A stretch of DNA of 64,000 bases from Mucilaginibacter sp. (GCF_028288225.1 NZ_JAQBOC010000080.1:155174-219173); one strand, 5' to 3'; positions 8,494 through 17,661 are shown, numbered from the stretch's first letter. Notes: generated by a model from the letters alone, not told the origin. Translations and numbers: made by a program.

Positions 8494-10227
8494 ATGATAT
8501 CATCCATTTCATACGCTGATAAAGCAACATCCAAAAAAGCGGCTGATCTTTTAAAATCGCTTCGGGGCTTGTGGAAGAAGGAAATTTGGGCAATAACCGT
8601 CTTAAGATTTGGGGGGATTCTTGCATTCAATTTACAATTAATAATAATTGCTCAATTGGTAAGCAGTTTAGCCTTAAAAAAATCAGGCGCCATGGATAGC
8701 TACCGGTCATTAGCCTGGCTGGGTTTGTGGGCAATAGTCAGGGCCTTATTTAATTATTTAAGTGATTTAAAGGCCGCGGAACTAACAGAAAAAGTAACTA
8801 TTGGTATACGGTCGGCGATAATGAAAGATATTCATAAAGGGTATATCGCCAAATTTAGAAATCAATATTCTGCAGGTATCTCGTTAAGCTTCCTGAATAA
8901 AACTGAAGTGATATCACCTTATTTTACCAGGTACATTCCGCAAATGTTGTTATGTGTTATTGCCCCTTTGTCCGTCCTGATTTACCTGGCAACCATCAAT
9001 TGGGTTTGTGCATTACTGGTTCTGCTCTGCGCACCAGCCATTCCATTATTCATGATGATCATTGGAAGGGGAACTGAAGTTAAAAGCAGGGAACAATGGG
9101 AGTATCTTTCACAGATGGGATCTTATTTTTTTGACCGGTTGCAGGGTATAACAACACTATACCTGTTTAATCAATTAAAAAAGCAGTCAGATCAAGTCCG
9201 CATCTTCTCCAGCGCATATGGTCGTTCGGTTATTGATGTTTTAAAGCTGGCTTTTCTGTCATCGGCCGTACTCGAGTTCTTTAGTGCGGTAATTATTGCC
9301 GGGTGCGCTGTATTTATTGGTCTGAACATGATTCATTATATTCATTATGGACCTGACGGTGGTACTTCTTTAAAAAATGGTTTGATTATTCTGCTGTTGA
9401 TCCCCGAGTTTTTTATAGCGTTAAAAACGCTGGGGAATTTTTATCATGACCGGGCCCAGGCTTTAGGGGCAGTTATCAGTTTGCAGGAATGGGGGTTTTT
9501 TCAGGCCCCTATTTTAAAAGAAGAAGTTAACAAAGGCAACTATGAGGAAACGCCCCTCAGCGGTGAAATGCAACCTGATGGATACCAGGCGGCGCCAATT
9601 ATCTTCAAAGACGTCAATTTTGCTTACCCCGGCGGGCCGGACCTTTTTAGTTCTTTTAACTTATTGATAAGGCCTTGCGAGAAAATTAAAATCTCCGGCG
9701 CCAATGGATCGGGAAAAACTACGCTGATTGAATTGATTTTAGGTTGGCAGGTTCCTTGCAGCGGCCAAATTCTTATTGGCGATCGTTTACTTGACAAAAT
9801 CGGTGAAGCAGAACTGTTTAATGAGATATCTTTGATCAATCAGCAAACAAGCATCTTTCAGGGTACGATCCGTTCTAACATTTTAATGGGTCGTTCATTA
9901 CCGGACAAAGACCTTTTTTGCCGGGTTCTGGGGCCCGTTTCCCTTATTTCGTTTTTAGAAAGGTTACCGGACGGGCTCGATACCCGGGTTGCTGAAGATG
10001 GCAAGTCAATTTCTGGAGGTGAACGACAAAAAATAGCTTTGGCCAGGGCATTGGTCAAAAGGTCCCCGATAATTATTTTGGACGAGCCGTTCACGCATCT
10101 TGATCCGGCAAGTGTTATATCTTTTATCTCGATTTTAAACAACATAAGTCCGCAAAGGACGATTATCATAACCGGGCATGGTGAAGCGTACCAGGCTTTG
10201 CAGGGGTATCGGGAAATTAAACTTTGA
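8494..10227 (+). CDS. cydD: Thiol reductant ABC exporter subunit CydD
   Basis: This is one half of the heterodimeric CydDC ABC exporter, which exports cysteine or glutathione and is needed to assemble cytochrome bd. It has an N-terminal six-helix transmembrane domain (about 1-320) and a C-terminal nucleotide-binding domain with Walker A ANGSGKTT, signature SISGGERQKIALARAL and Walker B IIILDEP. It sits 20 bases after cydB and 3 bases before cydC on the same strand, so it is operonic. Confidence 0.9.
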   Translation: MISSISYADKATSKKAADLLKSLRGLWKKEIWAITVLRFGGILAFNLQLIIIAQLVSSLALKKSGAMDSYRSLAWLGLWAIVRALFNYLSDLKAAELTEKVTIGIRSAIMKDIHKGYIAKFRNQYSAGISLSFLNKTEVISPYFTRYIPQMLLCVIAPLSVLIYLATINWVCALLVLLCAPAIPLFMMIIGRGTEVKSREQWEYLSQMGSYFFDRLQGITTLYLFNQLKKQSDQVRIFSSAYGRSVIDVLKLAFLSSAVLEFFSAVIIAGCAVFIGLNMIHYIHYGPDGGTSLKNGLIILLLIPEFFIALKTLGNFYHDRAQALGAVISLQEWGFFQAPILKEEVNKGNYEETPLSGEMQPDGYQAAPIIFKDVNFAYPGGPDLFSSFNLLIRPCEKIKISGANGSGKTTLIELILGWQVPCSGQILIGDRLLDKIGEAELFNEISLINQQTSIFQGTIRSNILMGRSLPDKDLFCRVLGPVSLISFLERLPDGLDTRVAEDGKSISGGERQKIALARALVKRSPIIILDEPFTHLDPASVISFISILNNISPQRTIIITGHGEAYQALQGYREIKL

Positions 10228-10230
10228 GAA

Positions 10231-11862
10231 ATGCTGACAAACATTCCTGTTATTTATAAGAGATTAACCAAGGGCCAGCTAATCGGTATTTTGATGGCAA
10301 TATTGTCTCTTGTTGCTGGTTTGCTTCTTGTTTGCAGCTCGGCATGGTTTATTACTGCTACTGCGCTAACTGGGTTAGGTGTTCTTGGGGTGCAAGGCTA
10401 CAATATTTTTTTACCAAGCGCATGTATTCGCTTTCTGGCCCTGTTTAAGCCACTCAACAGGTACGCGGAAAAAATATACACCCATAAAGTAACATTGAAT
10501 AAATCAAGTTCTTCAAGAGAATGGCTCTTTGATAAAATAGCACAACTTAAGAAAGCTGAGTTGGCCAAATTTAGATCGGCTCAATTATTAAATGGCCTGG
10601 TTAACGATATCGAGGAGCTGGACCATTTTTACCTGGGAATGGTACTTCCCTGGATTTCAGCGGGAATTTTGTTTTTGCTGGCAGCCATATTTTTTATAGT
10701 TGTACTTCCTGTCATGCTCTGGGTCTTATCAGGGGTTTTCCTTATTTCAGGTTTTATTATCCCTTTCCTAACTTACAAGAGCAGCAAATCACAGGAAGAG
10801 GAAAGTTTGTTCATCAAACGGCAATCTCATACGGATTTGATCGGAATGTTAAGAGGCTTTGCAGATTTACGTCAATTCGGGTTACTCGACTCAAAACGAA
10901 AACTCATCATCCAGGAAATAAATTTAGAACAGCACCTCCAGAGTAAATCCAAAAAGACTTTAGCTTTTTGGCAATTTGCACAGCAAATTATTTTGCAGGC
11001 GGGATTAATTGTTTCTATACTGATTATTTTTCGCCATATCGACAATATCAGCGGGTCGCTGCTTGTTTTGATTGTGATAAGTTTGATTACGCTTTTCGAG
11101 GGGCTTTTACCCTTCCCGGCTCTAGCTCACCAGTTTTCAAGGACCACGTGGTGTGGCAATAGTCTAAATGAATGGAAAAATAATAACCATGCGAATGAGG
11201 AAATGGGAAAACTGCCATTTCCTCATGATTCGGATATTCAAATCGATGACATATCCGCCTTTTATGGTTCGCGCAACATTTTTACAAACTTAACTTTGAG
11301 ATTTCCCGCTTGCTCTATTACAGCGGTGACGGGTTGTAACGGCTGCGGTAAAACTACATTGCTGGACGTTTTATGTGGTTTAAAAATGACGGAGCACGGA
11401 GACATCTTTATTGGGGGTAAGTCTTTATTTGAAATTGATCCTGACGAACTTATTGATAACATCGGGTATATGGAACAGCAAGCGACAATTTTTAATGTGA
11501 GTTTGTTCGATAATATAGCATTAGCGAAACCAGATGCAGTCGACACTGATGTTTTTAATGCTGCCGCCCGGGCCGGTTTCGGTCCAACCCTGGAACAAAA
11601 CCCGGATTTTTTGAAAAAACAAGCCGGTGAATCAGGAAAGAATATTTCAGGTGGACAGGCCAGGATGATCGCCCTGGCAAGAATTATATTGAAAGATCCC
11701 CCGGTTCTGTTAATGGATGAACCTACAGAAGGATTAGACATAGACGCCGAAAGAAATCTTCTTAATTTACTTTCTTCCTGGAAAGGCACTAAAACGGTTA
11801 TTCTCGTGACTCACAAAAAATCACTGGTTTCTATTGCCGATCACCATTATAATTTGCAATGA
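10231..11862 (+). CDS. cydC: Thiol reductant ABC exporter subunit CydC
   Basis: This is the second half-transporter of CydDC (543 residues). The transmembrane domain (about 1-320) starts with a helix typical of CydC (LIGILMAILSLVAGLLLVCSSAWFI, split here by the membrane boundary). The NBD has Walker A GCNGCGKTT, signature NISGGQARMIALARI and Walker B VLLMDEP. In Walker A, Cys replaces the usual Ser or Ala before GKT. It is the last gene of the cydABDC operon. Confidence 0.9.
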   Translation: MLTNIPVIYKRLTKGQLIGILMAILSLVAGLLLVCSSAWFITATALTGLGVLGVQGYNIFLPSACIRFLALFKPLNRYAEKIYTHKVTLNKSSSSREWLFDKIAQLKKAELAKFRSAQLLNGLVNDIEELDHFYLGMVLPWISAGILFLLAAIFFIVVLPVMLWVLSGVFLISGFIIPFLTYKSSKSQEEESLFIKRQSHTDLIGMLRGFADLRQFGLLDSKRKLIIQEINLEQHLQSKSKKTLAFWQFAQQIILQAGLIVSILIIFRHIDNISGSLLVLIVISLITLFEGLLPFPALAHQFSRTTWCGNSLNEWKNNNHANEEMGKLPFPHDSDIQIDDISAFYGSRNIFTNLTLRFPACSITAVTGCNGCGKTTLLDVLCGLKMTEHGDIFIGGKSLFEIDPDELIDNIGYMEQQATIFNVSLFDNIALAKPDAVDTDVFNAAARAGFGPTLEQNPDFLKKQAGESGKNISGGQARMIALARIILKDPPVLLMDEPTEGLDIDAERNLLNLLSSWKGTKTVILVTHKKSLVSIADHHYNLQ

Positions 11863-12182
11863 AAAGAATGTTCTTAAACTCCGCAAAATCCGAATTGAGT
11901 TGACCCTTATCCTATGCATCACTCCCAGAATTCAAAATGCTAAACCTGCAGCCTCAGCAGTTTTCATAATCTATCCGGCCCTGAATAGTAGCGAAAAAGC
12001 TATCCGCGAAAAGGACGCCGGCCCTTTTAAGAAAGTTTTTTGCGCTTTTGACCAATACCTTCAACACTTGTCATCGAGCATTAAAATACGGGAATAATAT
12101 AGCATCACCATAAATTCGACTGATTTTCAACAATTGTGACGACACTATTTTTATAATCCGACCTTTAACCACCCTGGAGCCT
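11863..12182. other. Intergenic DNA, no convincing gene
   Basis: This is about 320 bases after cydC. Open frames here (for example an 87-codon frame overlapping the cydC end) lack protein-like composition. The downstream part reads, in one frame, into the sigma region-4 relic at 12183. Confidence 0.4.
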
Positions 12183-12311
12183 ATGGTAGCTGAGGAAATT
12201 GCCAAAAGAATTAACCGTTCAGTTGCGCAAACGCGGAGACTTAAAGACACAGCGCTTGAGTGCTTACGTAACTCAGATATTGGCTCTTTCGTTTTTTCCT
12301 TAAATGTTTAA
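12183..12311 (+). pseudogene. Relic of sigma-70 region 4
   Basis: A 42-codon frame encodes VAEEIAKRINRSVAQTRRLKD followed by TALECLRNS. It aligns with the C-terminal helix-turn-helix of the intact sigma factor at 15596-16456 (LEEIAEQFMLSVEHVRRLKDAALIKIR). Shared are EEIA, SV, RRLKD and AL at the same spacing. Regions 1-3 are absent upstream. It overlaps the end of the ssb gene by 12 bases. I read it as the remains of a paralogous sigma gene; a very small stand-alone HTH protein is the alternative. Confidence 0.4.
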
Positions 12312-12605
12312 GATTTTGATATTTGACGTTTTGAAGGTCAAATTGGCCTTTGCGACGCCATCTTTATTAACCCATGAACCCGCGCCCATATGCCCCATTA
12401 ATTCCACCAGGATCCCTTCATTGAGAAACTCGGCCACTCCCGGATTGAACCAATAATTACACTTCACATAGGTGGTTGTTTTTTTGCGTTTACCGTTCTT
12501 TGTGTAGTCCTTTTCATTCATGACGATTGTAAAATTGGTTACCAGTTTACCATCCCCTAATTCCCTGACCAATGCATTTGCGGTCAATTTTCCTTTGATT
12601 TCCAT
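12300..12605 (-). CDS. ssb: Single-stranded DNA-binding (SSB/OB-fold) protein
   Basis: The product has 101 residues and an SSB-like OB-fold: the pattern G.LTANA.VRELGDGK.V.NFTI..NE, then a basic KNGKRKKTTTYVKC.YW loop, then a V.GHMGAGSWVNKDG hairpin. It is shorter than housekeeping SSB (usually 140-180 residues), with no acidic glycine-rich C-terminal tail. That matches accessory SSB-like proteins of Bacteroidota mobile elements. The integrase relic next to it supports an origin in an integrated element. Confidence 0.75.
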   Translation of the reverse strand: MEIKGKLTANALVRELGDGKLVTNFTIVMNEKDYTKNGKRKKTTTYVKCNYWFNPGVAEFLNEGILVELMGHMGAGSWVNKDGVAKANLTFKTSNIKILNI

Positions 12606-12664
12606 AACCTAAAGTTTTTAGTGCACAAATAAATAATTTTGGCCCCAGTTGATGATTTATTCAA

Positions 12665-12949
12665 TCACTGTACTGATTTGTGGCAGTTTTCAGTTACTTC
12701 AGTCTTTTTAAGCTTCACCAAGTCTGCTGACTTTTCTCTCCTGCCAAATGAATAATCGAAAATCATAACACCCGGACCTTGCAAATACATTATGCCCCAG
12801 TATGGCTCGTTGCCACGCAGAATCGATTCGCGGTTTCCCAAACCAAAATAAAGGCCATTAAAGAATCGTTCCTCCTGAAGCAGACCGAGTCGATGGTGCG
12901 CTATAAAAGTAGCGCAGCAATTGCTTTTTGTTTCGGTACCCGTTTCCAT
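12665..12949 (-). CDS. Small protein of unknown function, repeat copy B
   Basis: I do not recognise the family. The 94-residue product begins METGTETKSNCCATFIAHHR and contains GLYFGLGNRES, GNEPYWGIMYLQGPG and MIFDYSFGRR. It is almost identical to the protein at 13950-14195 through YSFGRR, after which the two tails differ. The gene lies within a ~378-bp direct repeat (12737-13114). Conservation of the reading frame between copies (several base changes, no indel inside the shared coding part) suggests that it is coding. Confidence 0.5.
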   Translation of the reverse strand: METGTETKSNCCATFIAHHRLGLLQEERFFNGLYFGLGNRESILRGNEPYWGIMYLQGPGVMIFDYSFGRREKSADLVKLKKTEVTENCHKSVQ

Positions 12950-13114
12950 ACTATTATCTTATTCATCACATTAGGATGAAGATTATAAGGGAGAAGCTAT
13001 GCGGCTCCCACGAAGACAAAGTTCCTTGTAATCACGTAGGGTATGCTTTGATTTTCAAGCAATATTATTTAGAAATCAAATGGGCTTTTTGCTAAATAAA
13101 GGGTACCAGTCGCC
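12737..13114 (-). repeat. Direct repeat, copy B (about 378 bp)
   Basis: It runs from TCTCCTGCCAAATGAATAAT to about CAGTCGCC and matches 13983-14358 with scattered substitutions and short indels. It covers most of the small unknown gene and about 165 bases upstream of it, including GGGAGAAGCTATGCGGCTCC / GGGAGACATTATGCGGCTCC. Confidence 0.8.
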
Positions 13115-13276
13115 GTATTGCCTTACCCTTCTCCCGCTACTCCCTCAGAAAAGTATAGGCAGCAGCAAGTAAAACTGTTTTGGGGTCATGAAATATAGTA
13201 TTGTAAAAGATCGCAGGATTCCGGCATCCTGCAAATGGAATCGGATATCTATTTGAGGTTATAACCTTTAACGGAT
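13115..13276. other. Intergenic DNA downstream of the integrase relic
   Basis: No coding frame is convincing. A small perfect hairpin, GCAGGAT-TCCGGC-ATCCTGC, lies at 13213-13232; it lacks a T tract. The missing catalytic half of the integrase relic would have to lie here and does not. Confidence 0.4.
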
Positions 13277-13565
13277 CTATCTCTTTAGCGTTGAATTATG
13301 ATTCAAACTTTTAACTGTGCTGAACCAGTTATATAATTTTTTTACAAATTCAAGATCACGGGTTATAATACTTATATCGTCCGTTTTGTATTCAGTTTTA
13401 AGAAAGTTGGAAACATGGCGGTATGAGGTATTAAAATTAGTTAAGGCACCTTTGGCGGCACCTTTCCCGATTTTTTTTTAAGTCCTCGTTGTGAGTTTTG
13501 AAAACTGAAAGCAACATCCATTTCCTTTGACCGTCGCCGCATAGAATATCCAATATTGCCCATCC
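13277..13565 (-). pseudogene. Tyrosine recombinase (integrase) relic: N-terminal SAM-like domain, frameshifted and truncated
   Basis: Manual translation gives ILDILCGDGQRKWMLLSVFK and then THNEDLKK in one frame. After a run of nine A's (plus-strand T's at 13471-13479) it continues in another frame as IGKGAAKGALTNFNTSYRHV, SNFLKTEYKTDDISIITRD, FVKKLYNWFSTVKSLNHNST and a stop. This is the core-binding (SAM-like) domain pattern of Bacteroidota tyrosine recombinases: T...Y...L.HV..FLK..Y...DI....L...FV..F..WL...K...HNT. The catalytic R-H-R-Y domain is missing. The gene is inactive in two ways, by frameshift and by truncation. Confidence 0.7.
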
Positions 13566-13576
13566 TTATATTTAAT

Positions 13577-13924
13577 TCAAAGGATATAGCAAAGCAGCAT
13601 TCCCCAATTTATTAACAGGCTGCAAGCAAAAATCGCGAGAGTGACGCGTAGGCCCGATCCAGTCATAGCTGTAATTATGTTAGGAAAATAGGTTAGCATT
13701 GTGATAATTAGTACGTAAATCGGCGCATCATAATAGAAAAGTAAAATTGCCGGCACCGGTAAAATAAGAATGCCCTGTAACACCATCGTAAGCATAAACC
13801 ACGCCGTCTGATTTTTTTGCTGTCTTTTTATAAATGCAAGGTATCTGTTATGAACCGTTGGTTTTGACCCGCCAGGAAATTTTTCTTCGGTCAGGTTAAT
13901 TGCGGTTTTGATTGTTGGTTCCAT
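13577..13924 (-). CDS. Small membrane protein, unknown function
   Basis: The 115-residue product has a soluble N-terminal 40 residues (polar, basic near LAFIKRQQKNQ) and three hydrophobic helices: AWFMLTMVLQGILILPVPAILLF (two parts), VLIITMLTYFPNIITAM and LAIFACSLLINWGMLLCYIL. I recognise no family. It sits between repeat copy A and the integrase relic on the same strand. It may be cargo of the decayed element. Confidence 0.55.
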   Translation of the reverse strand: MEPTIKTAINLTEEKFPGGSKPTVHNRYLAFIKRQQKNQTAWFMLTMVLQGILILPVPAILLFYYDAPIYVLIITMLTYFPNIITAMTGSGLRVTLAIFACSLLINWGMLLCYIL

Positions 13925-13949
13925 GATTTCTATATTTTATGGATTTATA

Positions 13950-14195
13950 TTACCGGGGAAATTTCATATCTGTTGCCTCTTTTCTCCTGCCAAATGAATA
14001 ATCGAAAATCATAATACCCGGACCTTGCAAATACACTATGCCCCAGTATGGCTCGTTGCCATGCAGAATCGATTCGCGGTTTCCCAAACCAAAATAAAGG
14101 CCATTAAAGAATCGTTCCTCCTGAAGCAGACCGAGTCGATGGTGAGCTATAAAAGTAGCGCAGCAATTGCTTTTTGTTTCAGTATCCGTTTCCAT
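13950..14195 (-). CDS. Small protein of unknown function, repeat copy A
   Basis: The 81-residue paralogue of 12665-12949 differs by a handful of residues (METDTETKS..., ESILHGNEPYWGIVY) until YSFGRR, where it ends with KEATDMKFPR. It lies 25 bases upstream of the membrane protein on the same strand. Function is unknown. Confidence 0.5.
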   Translation of the reverse strand: METDTETKSNCCATFIAHHRLGLLQEERFFNGLYFGLGNRESILHGNEPYWGIVYLQGPGIMIFDYSFGRRKEATDMKFPR

Positions 14196-14358
14196 ATTAT
14201 TATCTTATTCATCGCTTGAGGATGAAGATTATAAGGGAGACATTATGCGGCTCCCACGAAGACTAAGTTCCTTGTAATCATTTAGAAAATGCTTTGATTT
14301 TCAAGCAATATTATTTAAAAATCAAATCGGCTTTTTGCTAATAAAGGGGTCGGTCGCC
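13983..14358 (-). repeat. Direct repeat, copy A (about 376 bp)
   Basis: This is the partner of 12737-13114, separated by about 1.25 kb holding the membrane protein and the integrase relic. Both copies are in the same orientation, so recombination between them could excise the interval. Confidence 0.8.
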
Positions 14359-14520
14359 AATAATGAATTTTGTTAACTTGAGCTGTAGAGAGGATCGTCA
14401 CTCTGTGATTTTTTCTTACTCGCTAAATTCTGGAAATTGTTTGAAAACGAAAGCAGTACGTTGGAATATAAAAGGATTTTGTGACCATTGATAGGTGATA
14501 TTTGATCAAATCGCCGTGTT
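14359..14520. other. Intergenic DNA
   Basis: Together with the repeat's upstream part (14196-14358), this gives about 325 bases without a gene before the esterase. No hairpin or other signal stood out. Confidence 0.4.
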
Positions 14521-15537
14521 ATGACCACCATTCAGACAATTCGGTTCGATGATCCCGGTATTAGATATTCCGGTAGAATCCGCAGATCGGCAGAGGCTGC
14601 TCTGCTAACCTGGACCGGATCGTCAGTGAAGATCGCTTTTACAGGTCGTGCCCTGTCAGCATGTTTCTCTGACGAACATGGGGATAATTATTTTACGATT
14701 GTGGTCAACGGAAAGGAAGCAAGTATCCTGCATCTTGAATCAGGGAAGCGGGATTATTTAATAGCGGAAGGCCTGGATCAAATTATGAATTGTATCGAAT
14801 TATATAAGCGTACGGAAACAGTGAGAGGAACATCCTTGTTCTTTTACTTTACCCTTTATGATGCCGATCCGGTACTTCCTGACATCATGGCAAAAGCAAG
14901 GTCGATGGAGACTATTGGTGATTCCATCAGCACCGGATATGCACTTCAGGATCAACACCGCAAGGATAACTGGCTTCCGGCGTACGAAGATGGCTATAAT
15001 ACTTACGCGGCAATAACAGCCAGAAGATTTAACGCGGAATACGCTTGTACAGCTATTAGTGGTATTGGTGTTTCTGCAAGCCGGCGTTCCCCGGCAATAC
15101 TGGACTTGATTTCCGGAATTGTCGATGAGAACCAGTATCCGGGTTTACGCCAGCCAGACCTTGTTGTTATTAATTTATGGCAAAATGACGCATTCATTAT
15201 CTCCCATCGGGATTCCGAAGATTACCGGAGATGGTTCGGTTCTTCAATTCCTGATAAGCGGGAGCTCATTAAAGCCTATTGTTTACTGACCAATAAGATT
15301 CGGAACTGCTTTCCGGATGCTTTCATGATTTGTTCACTGGGAAGCATGGATGTGGTTAAACCAGGTTCGCCCTGGGTCGACTACCTGCATGAAGCCGTCC
15401 ACATCCTGAATGATCCAAAAGTATTGCCATTCATATTTCCATACAAGGAAACAAGGGGGCACCCAAGTTCCTCCGAGCATCAGAACATGGCGGCTGATCT
15501 CATCGACTTTATCAGTGAAAAATTGCAATGGGAATAA
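14521..15537 (+). CDS. CE2-like SGNH acetylesterase
   Basis: The two-domain architecture resembles carbohydrate esterase family 2: an N-terminal beta-sandwich (about 1-120) followed by an SGNH hydrolase. Visible catalytic features are Ser135 in TIGDSISTGY, an oxyanion Asn in VVINLWQNDA and the C-terminal His block GHPSSSEH (His314/His320). CE2 enzymes deacetylate xylan, mannan or cello-oligosaccharides. No signal peptide is evident, so it may be cytoplasmic. It stands alone on the plus strand. Confidence 0.75.
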   Translation: MTTIQTIRFDDPGIRYSGRIRRSAEAALLTWTGSSVKIAFTGRALSACFSDEHGDNYFTIVVNGKEASILHLESGKRDYLIAEGLDQIMNCIELYKRTETVRGTSLFFYFTLYDADPVLPDIMAKARSMETIGDSISTGYALQDQHRKDNWLPAYEDGYNTYAAITARRFNAEYACTAISGIGVSASRRSPAILDLISGIVDENQYPGLRQPDLVVINLWQNDAFIISHRDSEDYRRWFGSSIPDKRELIKAYCLLTNKIRNCFPDAFMICSLGSMDVVKPGSPWVDYLHEAVHILNDPKVLPFIFPYKETRGHPSSSEHQNMAADLIDFISEKLQWE

Positions 15538-15595
15538 CGGGAGAACCACAGAATTGCTGTAACATAAAATATCATATGGAGTTATGCTCCATTTA

Positions 15596-16456
15596 TCAGG
15601 CAAGGTAGGACGCTAACCTTGGCGCCACGCGTGAGCACCTTATCTTGATCAGGGCAGCATCTTTCAAACGGCGAACATGTTCTACGGATAACATAAATTG
15701 CTCCGCAATTTCCTCCAATCGGCGGGGAATAAAGCAATTCAGTCCGAAATACATTACAAGTATATCTTTCTCTCGTTTTTCGAGTATGGACATGGCAAGA
15801 TCTACTTCTTGCTTTAATGACTCCTTTATGATATCCGCATCTGGAAAATGATCATTGGCGGAAATTAAATCAAGCAGGGTAAAATTACTTTCACCCCCAA
15901 GCGGACGGTCAAGCATCACTTTATCAGTGGCGTTTTTCAAAATATCGACTAGATTTTCTACCTCCAGACCCATTACTTCAGCGATCTCCCGGATGGACGG
16001 CTTGCGTCCTTCTCCCTGTTCAAAACGGGCACTTTCGCGAACGTAGCGATTTAACACCGTAATCTGATTACACGGAAGGTGAATCAACCGGGTCTGCTCA
16101 TTCAATGCAGTGATAATGGCCTGCCGGATCCACCAAACGGCATAGGATATAAACTTAAATCCTTTCGTAGGATCAAACTTTTTTGCAGCAATTATTAACC
16201 CGATATTGCCTTCGTTAATAAGATCATTCAGGCTGATCTCACTGTTTTGGTATTGTTTCGCTACGGAGATAACAAAACGGAGGTTTGCATTGATCAGGCG
16301 GGTTACAGCGGCACTATTGCCATCGGCGACCTGCCTGGTGATGATGATTTCTTCATTTGCTGTCAGCAATGGGATTTTACTGACCTCATTAAAATAAACA
16401 TCCAGCGAACGGTTATCCTTTATAGTGTTGGTCTGTATTATTTGTAATTCCCGCAT
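15596..16456 (-). CDS. Alternative RpoD-like sigma-70 factor
   Basis: The 286-residue product has the group-1/2 sigma layout without region 1.1. Region 1.2 begins DVYFNEVSKIPLLTANEE; region 2 has NLRFVISVAKQYQ, LNDLINEGNIGLI and GFKFISYAVWWIRQAI; region 3 follows with IREIAEVMGL. Region 4 is divergent (LEEIAEQFMLSVEHVRRLKD), where housekeeping RpoD has a ...SRERVRQI-type helix, which suggests an altered -35/-33 preference. It is probably a secondary sigma factor, not the essential one. Confidence 0.85.
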   Translation of the reverse strand: MRELQIIQTNTIKDNRSLDVYFNEVSKIPLLTANEEIIITRQVADGNSAAVTRLINANLRFVISVAKQYQNSEISLNDLINEGNIGLIIAAKKFDPTKGFKFISYAVWWIRQAIITALNEQTRLIHLPCNQITVLNRYVRESARFEQGEGRKPSIREIAEVMGLEVENLVDILKNATDKVMLDRPLGGESNFTLLDLISANDHFPDADIIKESLKQEVDLAMSILEKREKDILVMYFGLNCFIPRRLEEIAEQFMLSVEHVRRLKDAALIKIRCSRVAPRLASYLA

Positions 16457-16644
16457 TTTATGATCAATCTTTAAAATAACTTTTAGCCATTATCCGGAAT
16501 GGGCCTCCATGAGTGTACCGAGGCTGTTTCCGAACAAATTTACCCTAATTGGCCGCTCTAACTCTTTTAGAATCAATGAATCACCTTTGCATATCGAACG
16601 CGGAGGCGTTACCGGCGATTCTGAAATAATATACGCTGGCGAAT

Positions 16645-17661
16645 TCAATGAGGCACTTTTTCTTTTGTGCCAAAACTGTAAACCAAATAGAATAATGCAG
16701 GTAATATGAAAAGACTGCCAATCAATAACGCTACACCAAGCATATGAACGGTGCTTTCCGGAGCCTGGTGTTTTATAAGCGAAAGTGTTGCGTGGTCTTT
16801 TAAAAGAACGAGGTGGGGGTAATGGCTGTAAGTGACCGCTATCAGCAGAAGTGTTACCAGGGCAGATGCAAAGAAACGCATACGGGCAACTTTATGATTA
16901 TAAATGTTTGTCCATATAAAGACAAAACAGATGGATGCCAGGCCAACACAAAACAAACTTAACGTATTGCCGAACAACCATTGTGTCAAGGGAATTTTTT
17001 CCTTAAAGGCAGTAACGAAAATGATGATCATAAAAATCAGCATGGCCATATTCGTGATCGCCGCCATACGCTTGTATCTGTGGTTTGTCAATGGATCCTT
17101 AATTTCTCCGATCAGGTAAATGGCTGCCAGGAAGCTGCAAAGGGATGTAGTAAAAAGCCCAACTGAGCAGGCGAATGGATCGAGCCAGTCATAAATGTAG
17201 GCTGTCATGAAGTCGGTAGTATGGGTATCAATCTTACCTGAAACTACACTGCCCGCTATGATCCCCAAAAACAAAGGTGTTATAAAACTGGAATAAACGT
17301 AGATTTTATTGTATATGCCCTGCATCTTGTCTATTACAGCATCATAATTCCGGAAGGTAAAGGCCGTTCCCCGTGCAATGATCCCCATCAGCATAATTAA
17401 TAATGGAATGTGGAGGTAGATGGATACTGTGGAGTAGATCGCAGGAAAACCTACAAATAGTACAACCACGGCAATGATTAACCACATATGGTTAGCTTCC
17501 CAGATCGGGCCTATTGCCTGATAGGAGGTTTTCCTGTGCGATGACCTGTTATCTTTTGCGCTGAAAAGTTCCAGAATCCCTGTTCCAAAATCTGCTCCTC
17601 CCATGAGCAGATAGATCAATAATGAAAACCATAAAAATCCGATTAATACGTAAAGCATCAT
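16645..17661 (-). CDS. cydB: Cytochrome bd ubiquinol oxidase subunit II (CydB), copy 2
   Basis: The 338-residue membrane protein has the CydB start FSLLIYLLMGGADFGTGILEL and the block AIGPIWEANHMWLI. It has about eight helices. It follows cydA copy 2 by about 11 bases on the same strand. It belongs to the shorter, cyanide-insensitive-oxidase-like type, clearly different from the CydB at 7238. Confidence 0.93.
   Translation of the reverse strand: MMLYVLIGFLWFSLLIYLLMGGADFGTGILELFSAKDNRSSHRKTSYQAIGPIWEANHMWLIIAVVVLFVGFPAIYSTVSIYLHIPLLIMLMGIIARGTAFTFRNYDAVIDKMQGIYNKIYVYSSFITPLFLGIIAGSVVSGKIDTHTTDFMTAYIYDWLDPFACSVGLFTTSLCSFLAAIYLIGEIKDPLTNHRYKRMAAITNMAMLIFMIIIFVTAFKEKIPLTQWLFGNTLSLFCVGLASICFVFIWTNIYNHKVARMRFFASALVTLLLIAVTYSHYPHLVLLKDHATLSLIKHQAPESTVHMLGVALLIGSLFILPALFYLVYSFGTKEKVPH

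Noticed and set aside
9858..10244. 128-codon minus-strand ORF within cydD
   Set aside because: It is antisense to the conserved ABC nucleotide-binding domain; a shadow frame.
11834..12097. 87-codon ORF at the end of cydC
   Set aside because: It overlaps cydC in another frame, and its composition and lack of motifs suggest chance.
13213..13232. Small hairpin considered as a terminator
   Set aside because: It is only 7 bp, has no T tract and is not placed after a live gene.
16509..16709. 66-codon plus-strand ORF between sigma factor and cydB
   Set aside because: It overlaps the cydB 3' end and has no recognisable features.
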